Shown here in pieces: positions 1-6,940 of a stretch of DNA of 64,000 nucleotides. The DNA comes from Nitrospirota bacterium. Its GTDB lineage: Bacteria; Nitrospirota; Thermodesulfovibrionia; UBA6902. The notes under the pieces are model-generated. The model was not told the DNA's origin. It did not search any database and saw only the letters and a list, made by a program, of their open reading frames with translations. The stretch's first letter is position 1. Each line of letters opens with the position of its first letter. The translations under genes were made by a program, and so were the position numbers. Location of the stretch: assembly GCA_016214845.1 (NCBI GenBank), contig JACRMS010000030.1, positions 62,001-126,000 of the forward strand, written 5' to 3'.

Positions 1-203
1 CGGAGAGGGAGATGGAGCGCGACGGATTTGAGCCCGAGTACTCGACCGGCAAGATCAAGACAAGAGAAGTACTCGCCAACGAAAACACCGGAGAGCTATC
101 AACCATATCAACATATCGGGACCCGGCAACGGGTGACAAAATAACAACAGGCCCCGGATGGGACTATAACCCCGGACGGGCAAGCTGGAGTAAGGCCTCA
201 TGA
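1..203 (+). CDS. Mu gpF-like minor head protein, C-terminal end (partial)
   Basis: The reading frame is open to the left edge of the window, so only the last 67 or so codons are seen. The end contains GPGWDYNPGRASW, which resembles the C-terminal region of Mu gpF/SPP1 gp7-type minor head proteins that sit at the portal vertex and act in head assembly. The stop codon overlaps the next start (ATGA), and the gpG-like and gpI-like genes follow in the order known for Mu-like phages, which supports the call. The N-terminal domain lies outside the window, so the family is inferred from the tail motif and context. Confidence 0.6.
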   Translation, partial: EREMERDGFEPEYSTGKIKTREVLANENTGELSTISTYRDPATGDKITTGPGWDYNPGRASWSKAS

Positions 204-679
204 TCACATTAAGAGTTGATGACAGTAAAGTGGTCGCTCTCCTCGGAGATCTCAAGGATAGGGCAGGCAATACCCGCCCGGTCATGAGCGAGATAGGCGA
301 TATCGTGATTTCATCCATTGAAAAAAACATCGAGGTCGGCGGGCGGTACTCATCCCCTGATTCATGGAAGGGTGGATCCAGAAAGTGGAAGGGACTCTCC
401 CCCGCCACTATTAAGCAGCGGACTAAAAAGGGCCACTGGCCCGGAAAGATTTTACAGCAGACCGGATTGATGGCGGGATCGGTATCGAAAAAAGTCGGCA
501 CTAATTCCGTGACCATCGGCACAAATAAAATTTACGGAGCGATACAGCAATTCGGTGGCAAGGCAGGCAGGGGGCATAAGGTCACTATCCCGGGCCGCCC
601 GTGGATCGTCGTGCAGGATGAAGACCTGACCGAGATCGGGCATGCCATTACCGCGTATCTAATGAAAGGAGTGAAATGA
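200..679 (+). CDS. Phage virion morphogenesis protein (Mu gpG-like)
   Basis: This 159-residue protein matches the phage virion morphogenesis family (Mu gpG / tail completion type). It has the features LSPATIKQRTKK, ILQQTGLMAGS, a VTIGTNKIYGAIQQFGG block and a final IPGRPWI segment, all typical of the family. The length is normal. Such proteins act at the head-tail junction during virion completion. It overlaps the gpF-like gene by 4 bases and the protease gene by 4 bases, which suggests translational coupling within the late operon. Confidence 0.8.
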   Translation: MITLRVDDSKVVALLGDLKDRAGNTRPVMSEIGDIVISSIEKNIEVGGRYSSPDSWKGGSRKWKGLSPATIKQRTKKGHWPGKILQQTGLMAGSVSKKVGTNSVTIGTNKIYGAIQQFGGKAGRGHKVTIPGRPWIVVQDEDLTEIGHAITAYLMKGVK

Positions 680-1731
680 ACGACTGGATCCCAATATTTA
701 AAACCGGCACGCATACAGACTCGCAGGGGGATACCCAGACCTGGACTGAAGCCGACCTGGACAGGATAGCGCAATACAATCCCGCAGATCACGAGGCCCC
801 GGTTGTCATCGGACATCCGAAAGACAATGCCCCGGCCTGGGCATGGATTGAAGGGCTTAAGCGTGAGGGCCAGACACTTTACATGAAGATGAAGGACCTC
901 GTCCCGGCATTCGCTGAGATGCTGAAACTGAAGATGTTTAAAAAGCGGTCAATTTCCCTGTATCCGGACGGCAGTCTCCGGCATGTAGGATTCCTGGGCG
1001 CAAACCCGCCCGCTGTTAAAGGGCTTGAAGACGTCGCCTTTAACGAGGGCGATCAAACAATAATCGAATTCGAGGAAGGAGGAACTATGTTAGAAGAAAT
1101 TAAAAAAATGTTCGCCGACATGATGACTGAAATTAAGTCTATGAGGTCGGGAGCAAAGAAAGGAGAAAATGCGGATATGACAGAGCAGGAAATTCAGAAA
1201 AAGATCAACGACGGCATAGCTGCTGCGCTTAAGACAAAAGACGCAGAGTTTGCCGAGGCAACAAAGACGAAAGAGACGGAATTCTCGGAGAGAGAATCCG
1301 CGCTCAAGAAAAAAGAGGACGCTCTCAATGCTAAGGCTACTGAGGGCAAGAAAAAGGCCATCGTAGTTTTTTGCGAAGACCTGAAAAAAGAGGGCAAGCT
1401 CCTCCCCGCAATGGAAAAGCTGGGCATGGGGATCTCCGAGTTCATGAATCAGATCTCCACTATCACCACGATTGAATTCGGCGAGGGCGATGACAAGAAA
1501 AAGCAGACCCCGCTTGAGTTCATGCAGGCGTTTCTGACGGCCCTGCCGAAGCAGATTGAGTTCGGCGAGGTGGCGAAGCGGGCAGGCGATCCGGGCGCGG
1601 GCAGCGACACGGAAAAGAGAGAAAAGGCGATCAGCAACTTCATGGAAAAAAACAAGGCTGTCACTTATAAAGAGGCTGTGCTTACAGTCTCAAGAGAGCA
1701 TCCTGAATTATTTCAGAGAGAGGAGGACTAA
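676..1731 (+). CDS. Phage capsid maturation protease with C-terminal scaffold (Mu gpI-like)
   Basis: The 351-residue product matches the Mu-like prophage I protein family. The N-terminal part (about residues 1-125) carries the protease-type region with VVIGHPKDNAPAWAWI, then KRSISLYPDG and HVGFLGANPPAVKGL. The C-terminal part (about 138-351) is charged and helical (many K, E and A), as expected for a scaffold that is cut away during head maturation. The start overlaps gpG by 4 bases. A second in-frame ATG with a strong ribosome site lies inside (see 1087). The active-site residues were not assigned with certainty. Confidence 0.8.
   Translation: MNDWIPIFKTGTHTDSQGDTQTWTEADLDRIAQYNPADHEAPVVIGHPKDNAPAWAWIEGLKREGQTLYMKMKDLVPAFAEMLKLKMFKKRSISLYPDGSLRHVGFLGANPPAVKGLEDVAFNEGDQTIIEFEEGGTMLEEIKKMFADMMTEIKSMRSGAKKGENADMTEQEIQKKINDGIAAALKTKDAEFAEATKTKETEFSERESALKKKEDALNAKATEGKKKAIVVFCEDLKKEGKLLPAMEKLGMGISEFMNQISTITTIEFGEGDDKKKQTPLEFMQAFLTALPKQIEFGEVAKRAGDPGAGSDTEKREKAISNFMEKNKAVTYKEAVLTVSREHPELFQREED
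1087..1731 (+). CDS. Nested in-frame start: candidate separate scaffold protein (Mu gpZ-like)
   Basis: ATG 1087 lies exactly in frame with the protease gene (codon 138) and is preceded by AGGAAGGAGGAACT, one of the best ribosome-binding sites in this operon. Starting here would give a 214-residue acidic, helical protein that lacks the protease domain. In phage Mu the scaffold gpZ is made in the same way from the 3' part of gene I. The ribosome site and frame are seen directly; production of a separate protein is inferred from the Mu parallel. Confidence 0.55.
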   Translation: MLEEIKKMFADMMTEIKSMRSGAKKGENADMTEQEIQKKINDGIAAALKTKDAEFAEATKTKETEFSERESALKKKEDALNAKATEGKKKAIVVFCEDLKKEGKLLPAMEKLGMGISEFMNQISTITTIEFGEGDDKKKQTPLEFMQAFLTALPKQIEFGEVAKRAGDPGAGSDTEKREKAISNFMEKNKAVTYKEAVLTVSREHPELFQREED

Positions 1732-1736
1732 TCACA

Positions 1737-2525
1737 ATGATGATGGGTAAAACTTCAGGACTTGAAAAGTCCGCAAAATGTGCGGCTGCGATTGCCGTAG
1801 CAAACACAATCGCAAAATTCGGAGCTGACGATAATACGCTGTCAGCAGCGTTAGCGGCCACCGATGGGCTGATAGGTATTTTTCAGCACATAACCTCCGC
1901 AGCGGGTGAGGATGTGCGCGTCATGCTTGACGGCATATCAGACCTTAAACTCGGCGGTACCGTCACACGCGGGGACCAGATAACATCCGACTCTGCCGCA
2001 AAGGGAGTAAAGGCGACTCTCGGTCAGAACTATATAGGATACGCGCTTGCATCCGGCGTCACCGGTGATATCATCCCGGTACTTATCGCGCCTGGCATGA
2101 TCGCACCTAACCAGGCTGCAAACGGCAACACGCTTAAGGGTCTTGCAATAGCAACATTCGATCCGTCAGCAAATTCAGGCGAGCGTACAGTTGCTAAGCA
2201 CGGTCTCGGCGTCATTCTGCCGGACAATGCGATTGTAGACCGCTCCTGGTATGAGGTATTGACGACATTCACGAGCGCAACTGATGCAGCCACAATAGCG
2301 CTGGGTATTGACACTCAGTCGGAGGCAGGGATCAAGGCAGCAGTCGCAATTTCGAATGGCGCAAATCCCTATGATGCAGGCCTGGTCGAGGGTATACAGA
2401 CAGGCGCCATTGCAAACGCGCTGGCAAAATGCACTGCGGACAGAGAGCTTTGCGCAACGGTAGCGGTTGAGGCGCTTACAGCCGGGAAACTCAGACTCTA
2501 CGCTGAATACATAGTAAGCGTATAA
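1737..2525 (+). CDS. Capsid decoration / DUF2190-like head protein
   Basis: This 262-residue protein lies between the protease and the major capsid gene, the usual place of the head decoration protein in Mu-like siphophages. The N-terminal half includes LKLGGTVTRGDQITSD, a pattern of the DUF2190-type decoration fold. The C-terminal half has SGERTVAKHGLGVILP and a closing GKLRLYAEYIVSV strand. It is rich in Ala, Gly and Thr and has no membrane segment. ATG 1737 is spaced from GGAGG near 1721-1725; ATG 1740 is an alternative. Family assignment is moderate. Confidence 0.65.
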   Translation: MMMGKTSGLEKSAKCAAAIAVANTIAKFGADDNTLSAALAATDGLIGIFQHITSAAGEDVRVMLDGISDLKLGGTVTRGDQITSDSAAKGVKATLGQNYIGYALASGVTGDIIPVLIAPGMIAPNQAANGNTLKGLAIATFDPSANSGERTVAKHGLGVILPDNAIVDRSWYEVLTTFTSATDAATIALGIDTQSEAGIKAAVAISNGANPYDAGLVEGIQTGAIANALAKCTADRELCATVAVEALTAGKLRLYAEYIVSV

Positions 2526-2539
2526 AAATTAAAAAATGC

Positions 2540-2564
2540 AGGGGCGGGGCGATGCCTCGCCCCT
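2540..2564. repeat. GC-rich hairpin (AGGGGCG family) before the capsid gene
   Basis: The arms AGGGGCGGGGC and GCCTCGCCCCT enclose a 3-base loop, with one G-T mispair. It lies in the 60-base gap before the capsid gene. Related hairpins occur at 3530, 3757, 6894, 8227 and 37187. It could slow or protect mRNA, but it has no T-rich tail and so is not a standard terminator. Confidence 0.8.
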
Positions 2565-2585
2565 ATAGAAAGGAGATAACAAAAT

Positions 2586-3521
2586 ATGCCGGAACCAAAA
2601 GCCTTACACAAAGACGCGGTACTATCGAATCTCTCGATCAAATACCGCAATGCCGATATGATCTGGCCGTTTTTAATGCCTGTTGTAAAGGTCAATAAGC
2701 GGTCAGACGTGTATTACGTCTACAACAAAGAGGACAGCTTCAAGCTCGTCGATGACCGCATATCCCCTAAAGGCTATGCGAATGAGGCCGACTGGGGAGT
2801 CGCTGACGCGAATTACTCCGTGAAGGACCATGCGCAGGGGGACTGGGTGCCGCAGGAGACTATCGATAACTCCGATAATCCCCTGCAGCCGGAGATCGAT
2901 ACAAACGATTTTCTTAACATGCTCCTGGACGTCGCGCAGGAGAAGAGAGTCGCGGATATCGTATTTGCCGTAGCCTCATACCCGACCGGGAACAAAGTGC
3001 AGCTCAGCGGTAATGACCAGTGGGGCGGCAGCACTGACGATCCTATTGATGACATCCAGACAGCGATAGAGGCGTGTTTCCAGCGGGCCAATACACTGGC
3101 CTTCGGAGTTGACGCCTGGCTGAAATTCAGAAAGCTCCCTGAAATACTGGATGCCTGTAAAGCCACAGCCGGGGCAACACTCAAAGGCGGCATGGCATCC
3201 GCACAGGAAGTCGCAACGCTTTTTGAAGTCGAGCGCGTACTGATAGGCCGCTCAAGATACAACTCGTCCAAGCCTGGGCAGACAGCGGCATACACGAGGC
3301 TGTGGGGTAAACACTGCGCGGCACTGTATGTCGATCCGTCTCCTGGGATCAAAACCGTAACCTTCGGCGTGACTTTTGCGGAGACATTGAGATTCACCGC
3401 GAGAGATTTTGACAAGAGACGCGGGCTCAAAGGCGCGCATTACATCAGGCCCGGATGGAACTCTGATGAAAAAGTGGTCGCAAGCGATTGCGGCTATCTC
3501 ATCGAGGACGCAGTAGCGTAA
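2586..3521 (+). CDS. Phage major capsid protein
   Basis: This 311-residue protein fits the major capsid subunit of Mu-like siphophages by position and sequence. It has an N-terminal LSIKYRNADMIWP-type region, a KDHAQGDWVPQETID segment in the middle, and a C-terminal KGAHYIRPGWNSDEKVV plus CGYLIEDAV ending, all patterns I recognise from HK97-fold capsid proteins of this group. The gene has a strong ribosome site (AAAGGAGATAACAAAAT). It stands alone between two GC-rich hairpins, which may stabilise its part of the mRNA for high expression (inference). Confidence 0.8.
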   Translation: MPEPKALHKDAVLSNLSIKYRNADMIWPFLMPVVKVNKRSDVYYVYNKEDSFKLVDDRISPKGYANEADWGVADANYSVKDHAQGDWVPQETIDNSDNPLQPEIDTNDFLNMLLDVAQEKRVADIVFAVASYPTGNKVQLSGNDQWGGSTDDPIDDIQTAIEACFQRANTLAFGVDAWLKFRKLPEILDACKATAGATLKGGMASAQEVATLFEVERVLIGRSRYNSSKPGQTAAYTRLWGKHCAALYVDPSPGIKTVTFGVTFAETLRFTARDFDKRRGLKGAHYIRPGWNSDEKVVASDCGYLIEDAVA

Positions 3522-3529
3522 ATTTACAG

Positions 3530-3550
3530 GGGCGGGGCGATGCCCCGCCC
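3530..3550. repeat. GC-rich hairpin after the capsid gene
   Basis: GGGCGGGGC and GCCCCGCCC pair perfectly around a GAT loop, 9 bases after the capsid stop. It belongs to the same family as 2540, so the capsid gene is bracketed by two near-identical hairpins. Confidence 0.85.
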
Positions 3551-3578
3551 GTCATTCTAAAAATAGAAAGGACAGAGA

Positions 3579-3731
3579 ATGCCTAAATATAAAGTCATTG
3601 ACGGACATAAAAAAATAGGCGGCAAACTGAAAGCGCCGGGTGATATCGTGGATGTCTCAGAGGAGGTCGCAAAACAATTGCGACTTGAACCCGTAAAGGA
3701 AGAGGAAAAGAAAAAGAAAGAAAAAGAATAA
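3579..3731 (+). CDS. Small phage protein of 50 residues, unknown function
   Basis: ATG 3579 follows GAAAGGACAGAGA and opens a 50-codon frame ending at TAA 3729-3731. The protein begins MPKYKVIDGHKKIGGK and ends in a run of Lys and Glu. The pattern (short beta-rich start, then a GGKLKAPGDIVDVSEEVA segment) resembles small proteins found beside capsid genes in Mu-like and other siphophages. Its place between capsid and gp36-like genes suits a head-tail connector accessory. No known activity was recognised. Confidence 0.7.
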   Translation: MPKYKVIDGHKKIGGKLKAPGDIVDVSEEVAKQLRLEPVKEEEKKKKEKE

Positions 3732-3756
3732 CAACTATAACCGTTAATTAACACGC

Positions 3757-3779
3757 AGGGGCGGGAAACCCCCGCCCCT
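3757..3779. repeat. GC-rich hairpin before the gp36-like gene
   Basis: AGGGGCGGG and CCCGCCCCT pair around a 5-base loop, 10 bases before ATG 3790. It is the third copy of the family within 1.3 kb and probably covers the region where a ribosome site would be; no clear Shine-Dalgarno is seen for the next gene. Confidence 0.85.
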
Positions 3780-3789
3780 ACATAACCAA

Positions 3790-4221
3790 ATGCCATATTG
3801 CACACTGACAGACATAAAAAAACTCATCCCTGAAATAACCGTCATCCAGCTCACGGATGACGAGGACACCGGCGCGGTCGTTACAACCCGCGTCGATGAA
3901 GCGATTGCATCGGCGGACGCTGAGATCGACAGCTATTGCGGGGGTAAATACTCCGTACCTTTCAGCACCGTCCCGGACATCGTAAAAAAATGCTCCGTGG
4001 ACATATCTATCTATAATCTCTATTCCCGCCGGGTCGAGGAGATCCCCGCGACCAGGGCGGACAGATACAAAAACGCAATCAGGCAACTCGAAGGAATTGC
4101 CAAGGGCAGCATATCCATAGGAGAGAGCACCGAACCTACCGCTGCAGCAGAGGGCGGAGTAGCAACCAATAAAACAGCAAGCGACAGTGTCTTTACAAAG
4201 GACACGATGACGAATTATTAA
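3790..4221 (+). CDS. DUF1320 family protein (Mu gp36-like, head-tail connector)
   Basis: The 143-residue product matches the DUF1320/gp36 family: it starts with CTLTDIKKLIPE, then TTRVDEAIASADAEIDSYCGGKY and VKKCSVDISIYNLYSRR, a pattern found in head completion proteins of Mu-like and other tailed phages. Length is typical. The C-terminal 30 residues are low in complexity. The normal partner gp37-like gene does not follow directly but lies 2.2 kb away, because two exported-protein genes sit between them. Confidence 0.8.
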   Translation: MPYCTLTDIKKLIPEITVIQLTDDEDTGAVVTTRVDEAIASADAEIDSYCGGKYSVPFSTVPDIVKKCSVDISIYNLYSRRVEEIPATRADRYKNAIRQLEGIAKGSISIGESTEPTAAAEGGVATNKTASDSVFTKDTMTNY

Positions 4222-4233
4222 TGGAGGGTTTAA

Positions 4234-4671
4234 ATGAAATTTAAAAGTCTTTTTGTCATTCCCGCGAAGGCGGGAATCCAGTCTTTTCTTTTGATTTTTA
4301 TACTGCTGCTCTGCACTGCCGTCCATGCTGCCGACATATCGCCGACCAGTATCAACAAGGGCAATCAACCCGAATCATACAAATGGATACTCGCCACTAA
4401 CCAGTCAGTCACCGGCGACAGTGATACTGCGGTCAATGTTGATTTTTGCACTGGCGCAAAAACCCTGACCATCACCACGGCAGGCGCAAGCGTCAACCTC
4501 ACCGTCACGCCTAAAGAAGGCACCGCCGCAAAGGCGATAAAAACATACACCTTCACAACGGCGGACACAAAGATAATCTCAATCACGCACCCGATATCGG
4601 AGTGGTACGCAACCTCGACGATCACCGCAGGGACGGTGTCGATCACGTTTGAGTGCGCGGGGAGGAGGTAA
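4234..4671 (+). CDS. Exported protein of unknown function, prophage cargo
   Basis: This 145-residue protein begins with a signal peptide (positive start, hydrophobic FLLIFILLLCTAV, cut near HAA-D at residues 32-34). The rest is Thr- and Ala-rich and predicted to be beta-stranded. No family was recognised. Residues 8-16 (VIPAKAGIQ) are encoded by a common palindromic genome repeat (4258-4277), so part of the signal peptide was supplied by a repeat insertion. The gene is followed after 3 bases by another exported protein. A tail-tip or surface role is possible, but a lysogenic-conversion cargo is equally likely. Confidence 0.65.
   Translation: MKFKSLFVIPAKAGIQSFLLIFILLLCTAVHAADISPTSINKGNQPESYKWILATNQSVTGDSDTAVNVDFCTGAKTLTITTAGASVNLTVTPKEGTAAKAIKTYTFTTADTKIISITHPISEWYATSTITAGTVSITFECAGRR
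4258..4277. repeat. dRS3-like palindrome ATTCCC-N8-GGGAAT inside a coding region
   Basis: The 20 bases ATTCCCGCGAAGGCGGGAAT fit the form ATTCCC-N8-GGGAAT, known in Neisseria as dRS3 and seen as a dispersed repeat in other genomes. It is read in frame as part of a signal peptide. A variant with a longer loop lies at 27975-28051. Confidence 0.8.
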
Positions 4672-4674
4672 TAG

Positions 4675-6462
4675 ATGAGAGTCAAGAGTTACGAATTAAG
4701 AGTCATAAGTTTTTTAGTTATCTTACTTCTCACTTCTTGCTTCTCACATCTTAGGGCAGAATATATTGACGCGGAGTACAGCTATCAGGAGATCAACGGT
4801 GTGCAGGAGATTTCATCGCTTGAAACAAACACTCTTACATCAAAAAACATCAAGGGTTTTTTTCGTCTTCCATTGGCAGAAACTGTCTTATGGGATGCAG
4901 ATAACGACCAAACAGATATTTACGTCTATGGCACGAGTACATGTGATATTGTAAATGATGGGACATGCGACGAAGATTGTAACACAGGCATTAGCCAGGT
5001 ATCTGGTATACACCGGCGATATGCAGAGCAGTTTGTATGTCCGTGCAGTACAGCATCTCAGCAATTCAATATCACCACACTGAAATCCCCGTCAACTTAT
5101 CCATTAGACCTGTCCAAAAAGTATATAAAAATTTATATCAAGTCCACAGCTACGGCAGAGGAAATCAGTTTTTTTGACCTTATATTTTTTAGCGGCTCAA
5201 GTTGGTATAACGCAAATCTAACAAATAAAATGTTTAAAAATGTTACGGGGGAATGGCTGCCCATATATCTGAATAGAGATAATTTTAGTGCGAACGGTAC
5301 TCCTGCATGGAATAACATAACAAATATACGCCTTGGATTTACATGCTCAGCTAAAAACAAAAACATTGCCATCGATGCTATTGTTGCAGTTGATGAATAT
5401 CCGTACTCACTTTTGATCCTTGAATATGATGATGGCAGTAATAGCCACTATTCATTTTTAAAAGATGTATTGGATAAGTACCAGTTTCCCGCGAATCTTG
5501 CGGTAGTGCCCCACGGTGAGGTGTACGGTGTTGGGGCGACCGGAAAATTAACTCTGACGCAGGCAAAGGACTTGGCAAAACGCGGATGGGATTTGCTATC
5601 ACATACCAATACTCACGTGCAGGACATAACGGGAGAGTTGTCACCCGGAGCAAATAAATTTATTGGCGATGTCTCTGCGGGGATACAGGAGAAAGAGTTG
5701 CTTAGGGCGAGAAAATACTTTGAGTTTAACGGCCTCGGCAATGGCAATAGAGTTGTTGTTTTTCCGGGGAACGGCGGCACGCTGGAAACGAGCAGTTCGA
5801 TGTTGCCAATTCTGAGGAAATATTATTCAGTTGCAGTAGGGAGTAGCGTAAACCAACAGCCCGGAATTTTTAATCCTGAATTCCCGTACTGGGAAAATTA
5901 CGGAATTTATTATAACAATAATGGTGTTGACCCTACCTCTGCGATGGAGGCGTTTGCGGACAAACTCAATGCCACTCCCGGCATCGGCATAATAGGATTT
6001 CATTCGCTCGCCACAAGCACTTGTGGCGCGTCTGGTCAGCCATTATGTTTCACAACACACAATGCGATTATCGATTACATAGCAACATTATCGAATATTA
6101 AAGTCATAACATGGAGTCAGCTTCTGGATCTATTTTATCCGATAATGGGAGTGACTCCTTTAAAATCTATTCTCGGTGTGCCAACGTCGTTTACGGTTGA
6201 CGCCGCGATAACGCTTGATGCATCTGACTCACCCGCAACGGTTTACGTCGATGGCAGTGGCGGCAGTTACACGATCACGCTGCCGACGGTGACAGGCAAT
6301 GAGGGCAGGCTCAGTTATACTTTTAAGCGTATAGACAACACTCCAGCCAATACCGTAACAATTAGTCCAAATATTGAGGGTTCAGCTCGGACGCTGGTCA
6401 ATCAATATGACAAAGTAACAGTAATTTCTAACACAGAGAACGCAACATATTATCTGGATTAA
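4675..6462 (+). CDS. Exported polysaccharide deacetylase (CE4/NodB-like) with tail-fibre-like C-terminus
   Basis: This 595-residue protein has an N-terminal signal peptide with a possible lipobox (LLLTSC, residues 17-22). A Cys-rich stretch follows near residues 80-125. Next comes a NodB-type deacetylase region: LEYDDGS (about 250-255, the metal-binding Asp pair) and SHTNTH (about 311-316, the metal His residues). The last 80 residues (TLDASDSPATVYV, then SARTLVNQYDKVTVIS) resemble C-terminal domains of phage tail fibres. Such enzymes remove acetyl groups from surface polysaccharides. The position between gp36-like and gp37-like genes suggests either a virion depolymerase-type protein or cargo. 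A signal peptide on a virion protein would be unusual. Confidence 0.65.
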   Translation: MRVKSYELRVISFLVILLLTSCFSHLRAEYIDAEYSYQEINGVQEISSLETNTLTSKNIKGFFRLPLAETVLWDADNDQTDIYVYGTSTCDIVNDGTCDEDCNTGISQVSGIHRRYAEQFVCPCSTASQQFNITTLKSPSTYPLDLSKKYIKIYIKSTATAEEISFFDLIFFSGSSWYNANLTNKMFKNVTGEWLPIYLNRDNFSANGTPAWNNITNIRLGFTCSAKNKNIAIDAIVAVDEYPYSLLILEYDDGSNSHYSFLKDVLDKYQFPANLAVVPHGEVYGVGATGKLTLTQAKDLAKRGWDLLSHTNTHVQDITGELSPGANKFIGDVSAGIQEKELLRARKYFEFNGLGNGNRVVVFPGNGGTLETSSSMLPILRKYYSVAVGSSVNQQPGIFNPEFPYWENYGIYYNNNGVDPTSAMEAFADKLNATPGIGIIGFHSLATSTCGASGQPLCFTTHNAIIDYIATLSNIKVITWSQLLDLFYPIMGVTPLKSILGVPTSFTVDAAITLDASDSPATVYVDGSGGSYTITLPTVTGNEGRLSYTFKRIDNTPANTVTISPNIEGSARTLVNQYDKVTVISNTENATYYLD

Positions 6463-6894
6463 ATGACGACCGAAGACATCGAAGACAAAATCATAACCGA
6501 GATCACCCAGATGACATACATCAAGACAGTCGAGACGTATGCCGGGCAGTTAGAGGGCAAGATCGAGGCGCTGCCGATTCAATACCCTGCGGTGTATGTG
6601 GCATATGTAGGATCGAGCTTCGTGTGGGTGGACGGGCCGAACTATAATGAGACCTGCGAGTTCTCGGTGATGGTGTGCGTGAAGAATTTAAAGAGCAATG
6701 AGGCCAAGCGGAAGGCAGTCAATGGCGCTTATGATCTGATCGAGGCTGTAAAGACAAACCTCATTAATAAGACTTTTGGCCTCGCCATGGAGAAACTAAA
6801 AATACTGCGCGTGTCGCTGATAGGCATCACGCAGTCAGTGACGATTTATGGAATAGATTTTCAGACTAATTTTGATACGACATTTAACTGGTAG
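6463..6894 (+). CDS. DUF1834 family protein (Mu gp37-like)
   Basis: The 143-residue product has the DUF1834/gp37 pattern: an N-terminal helix (IEDKIITEITQM), LPIQYPAVYVAYVGS, a beta-rich core with FSVMVCVKNL, and a C-terminal YGIDFQTNFDTTF strand. These proteins act as tail terminator or joining proteins in Mu-like phages. The start codon directly follows the stop of the deacetylase gene, so translation is probably coupled. This gene would normally follow the gp36-like gene, which shows that the two exported genes are later additions. Confidence 0.75.
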   Translation: MTTEDIEDKIITEITQMTYIKTVETYAGQLEGKIEALPIQYPAVYVAYVGSSFVWVDGPNYNETCEFSVMVCVKNLKSNEAKRKAVNGAYDLIEAVKTNLINKTFGLAMEKLKILRVSLIGITQSVTIYGIDFQTNFDTTFNW

Positions 6895-6921
6895 TGGGGG
6901 CATGGCGCGCCATGCCCCCAC
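6894..6921. repeat. Perfect 28-bp palindrome
   Basis: The left arm GTGGGGGCATGGCG matches the right arm perfectly with no loop, starting at the last base of the gp37-like stop codon. It can form a 12-bp-plus hairpin in RNA. There is no T-tract, so it is probably another member of the G-rich intergenic hairpin class and not a terminator. Confidence 0.85.
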
Positions 6922-6940
6922 GAATAAAGGAGGATAAATT

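Noticed and set aside
2813..3430. Reverse-strand frame of 205 codons opposite the capsid gene
   Set aside because: Shadow of the capsid coding sequence; composition typical of antisense frames.
3778..4368. Long reverse-strand frame of about 196 codons opposite the gp36-like gene
   Set aside because: It is antisense to two well-supported genes and includes the reverse reading of a palindromic repeat (LDSRLRGNDK).
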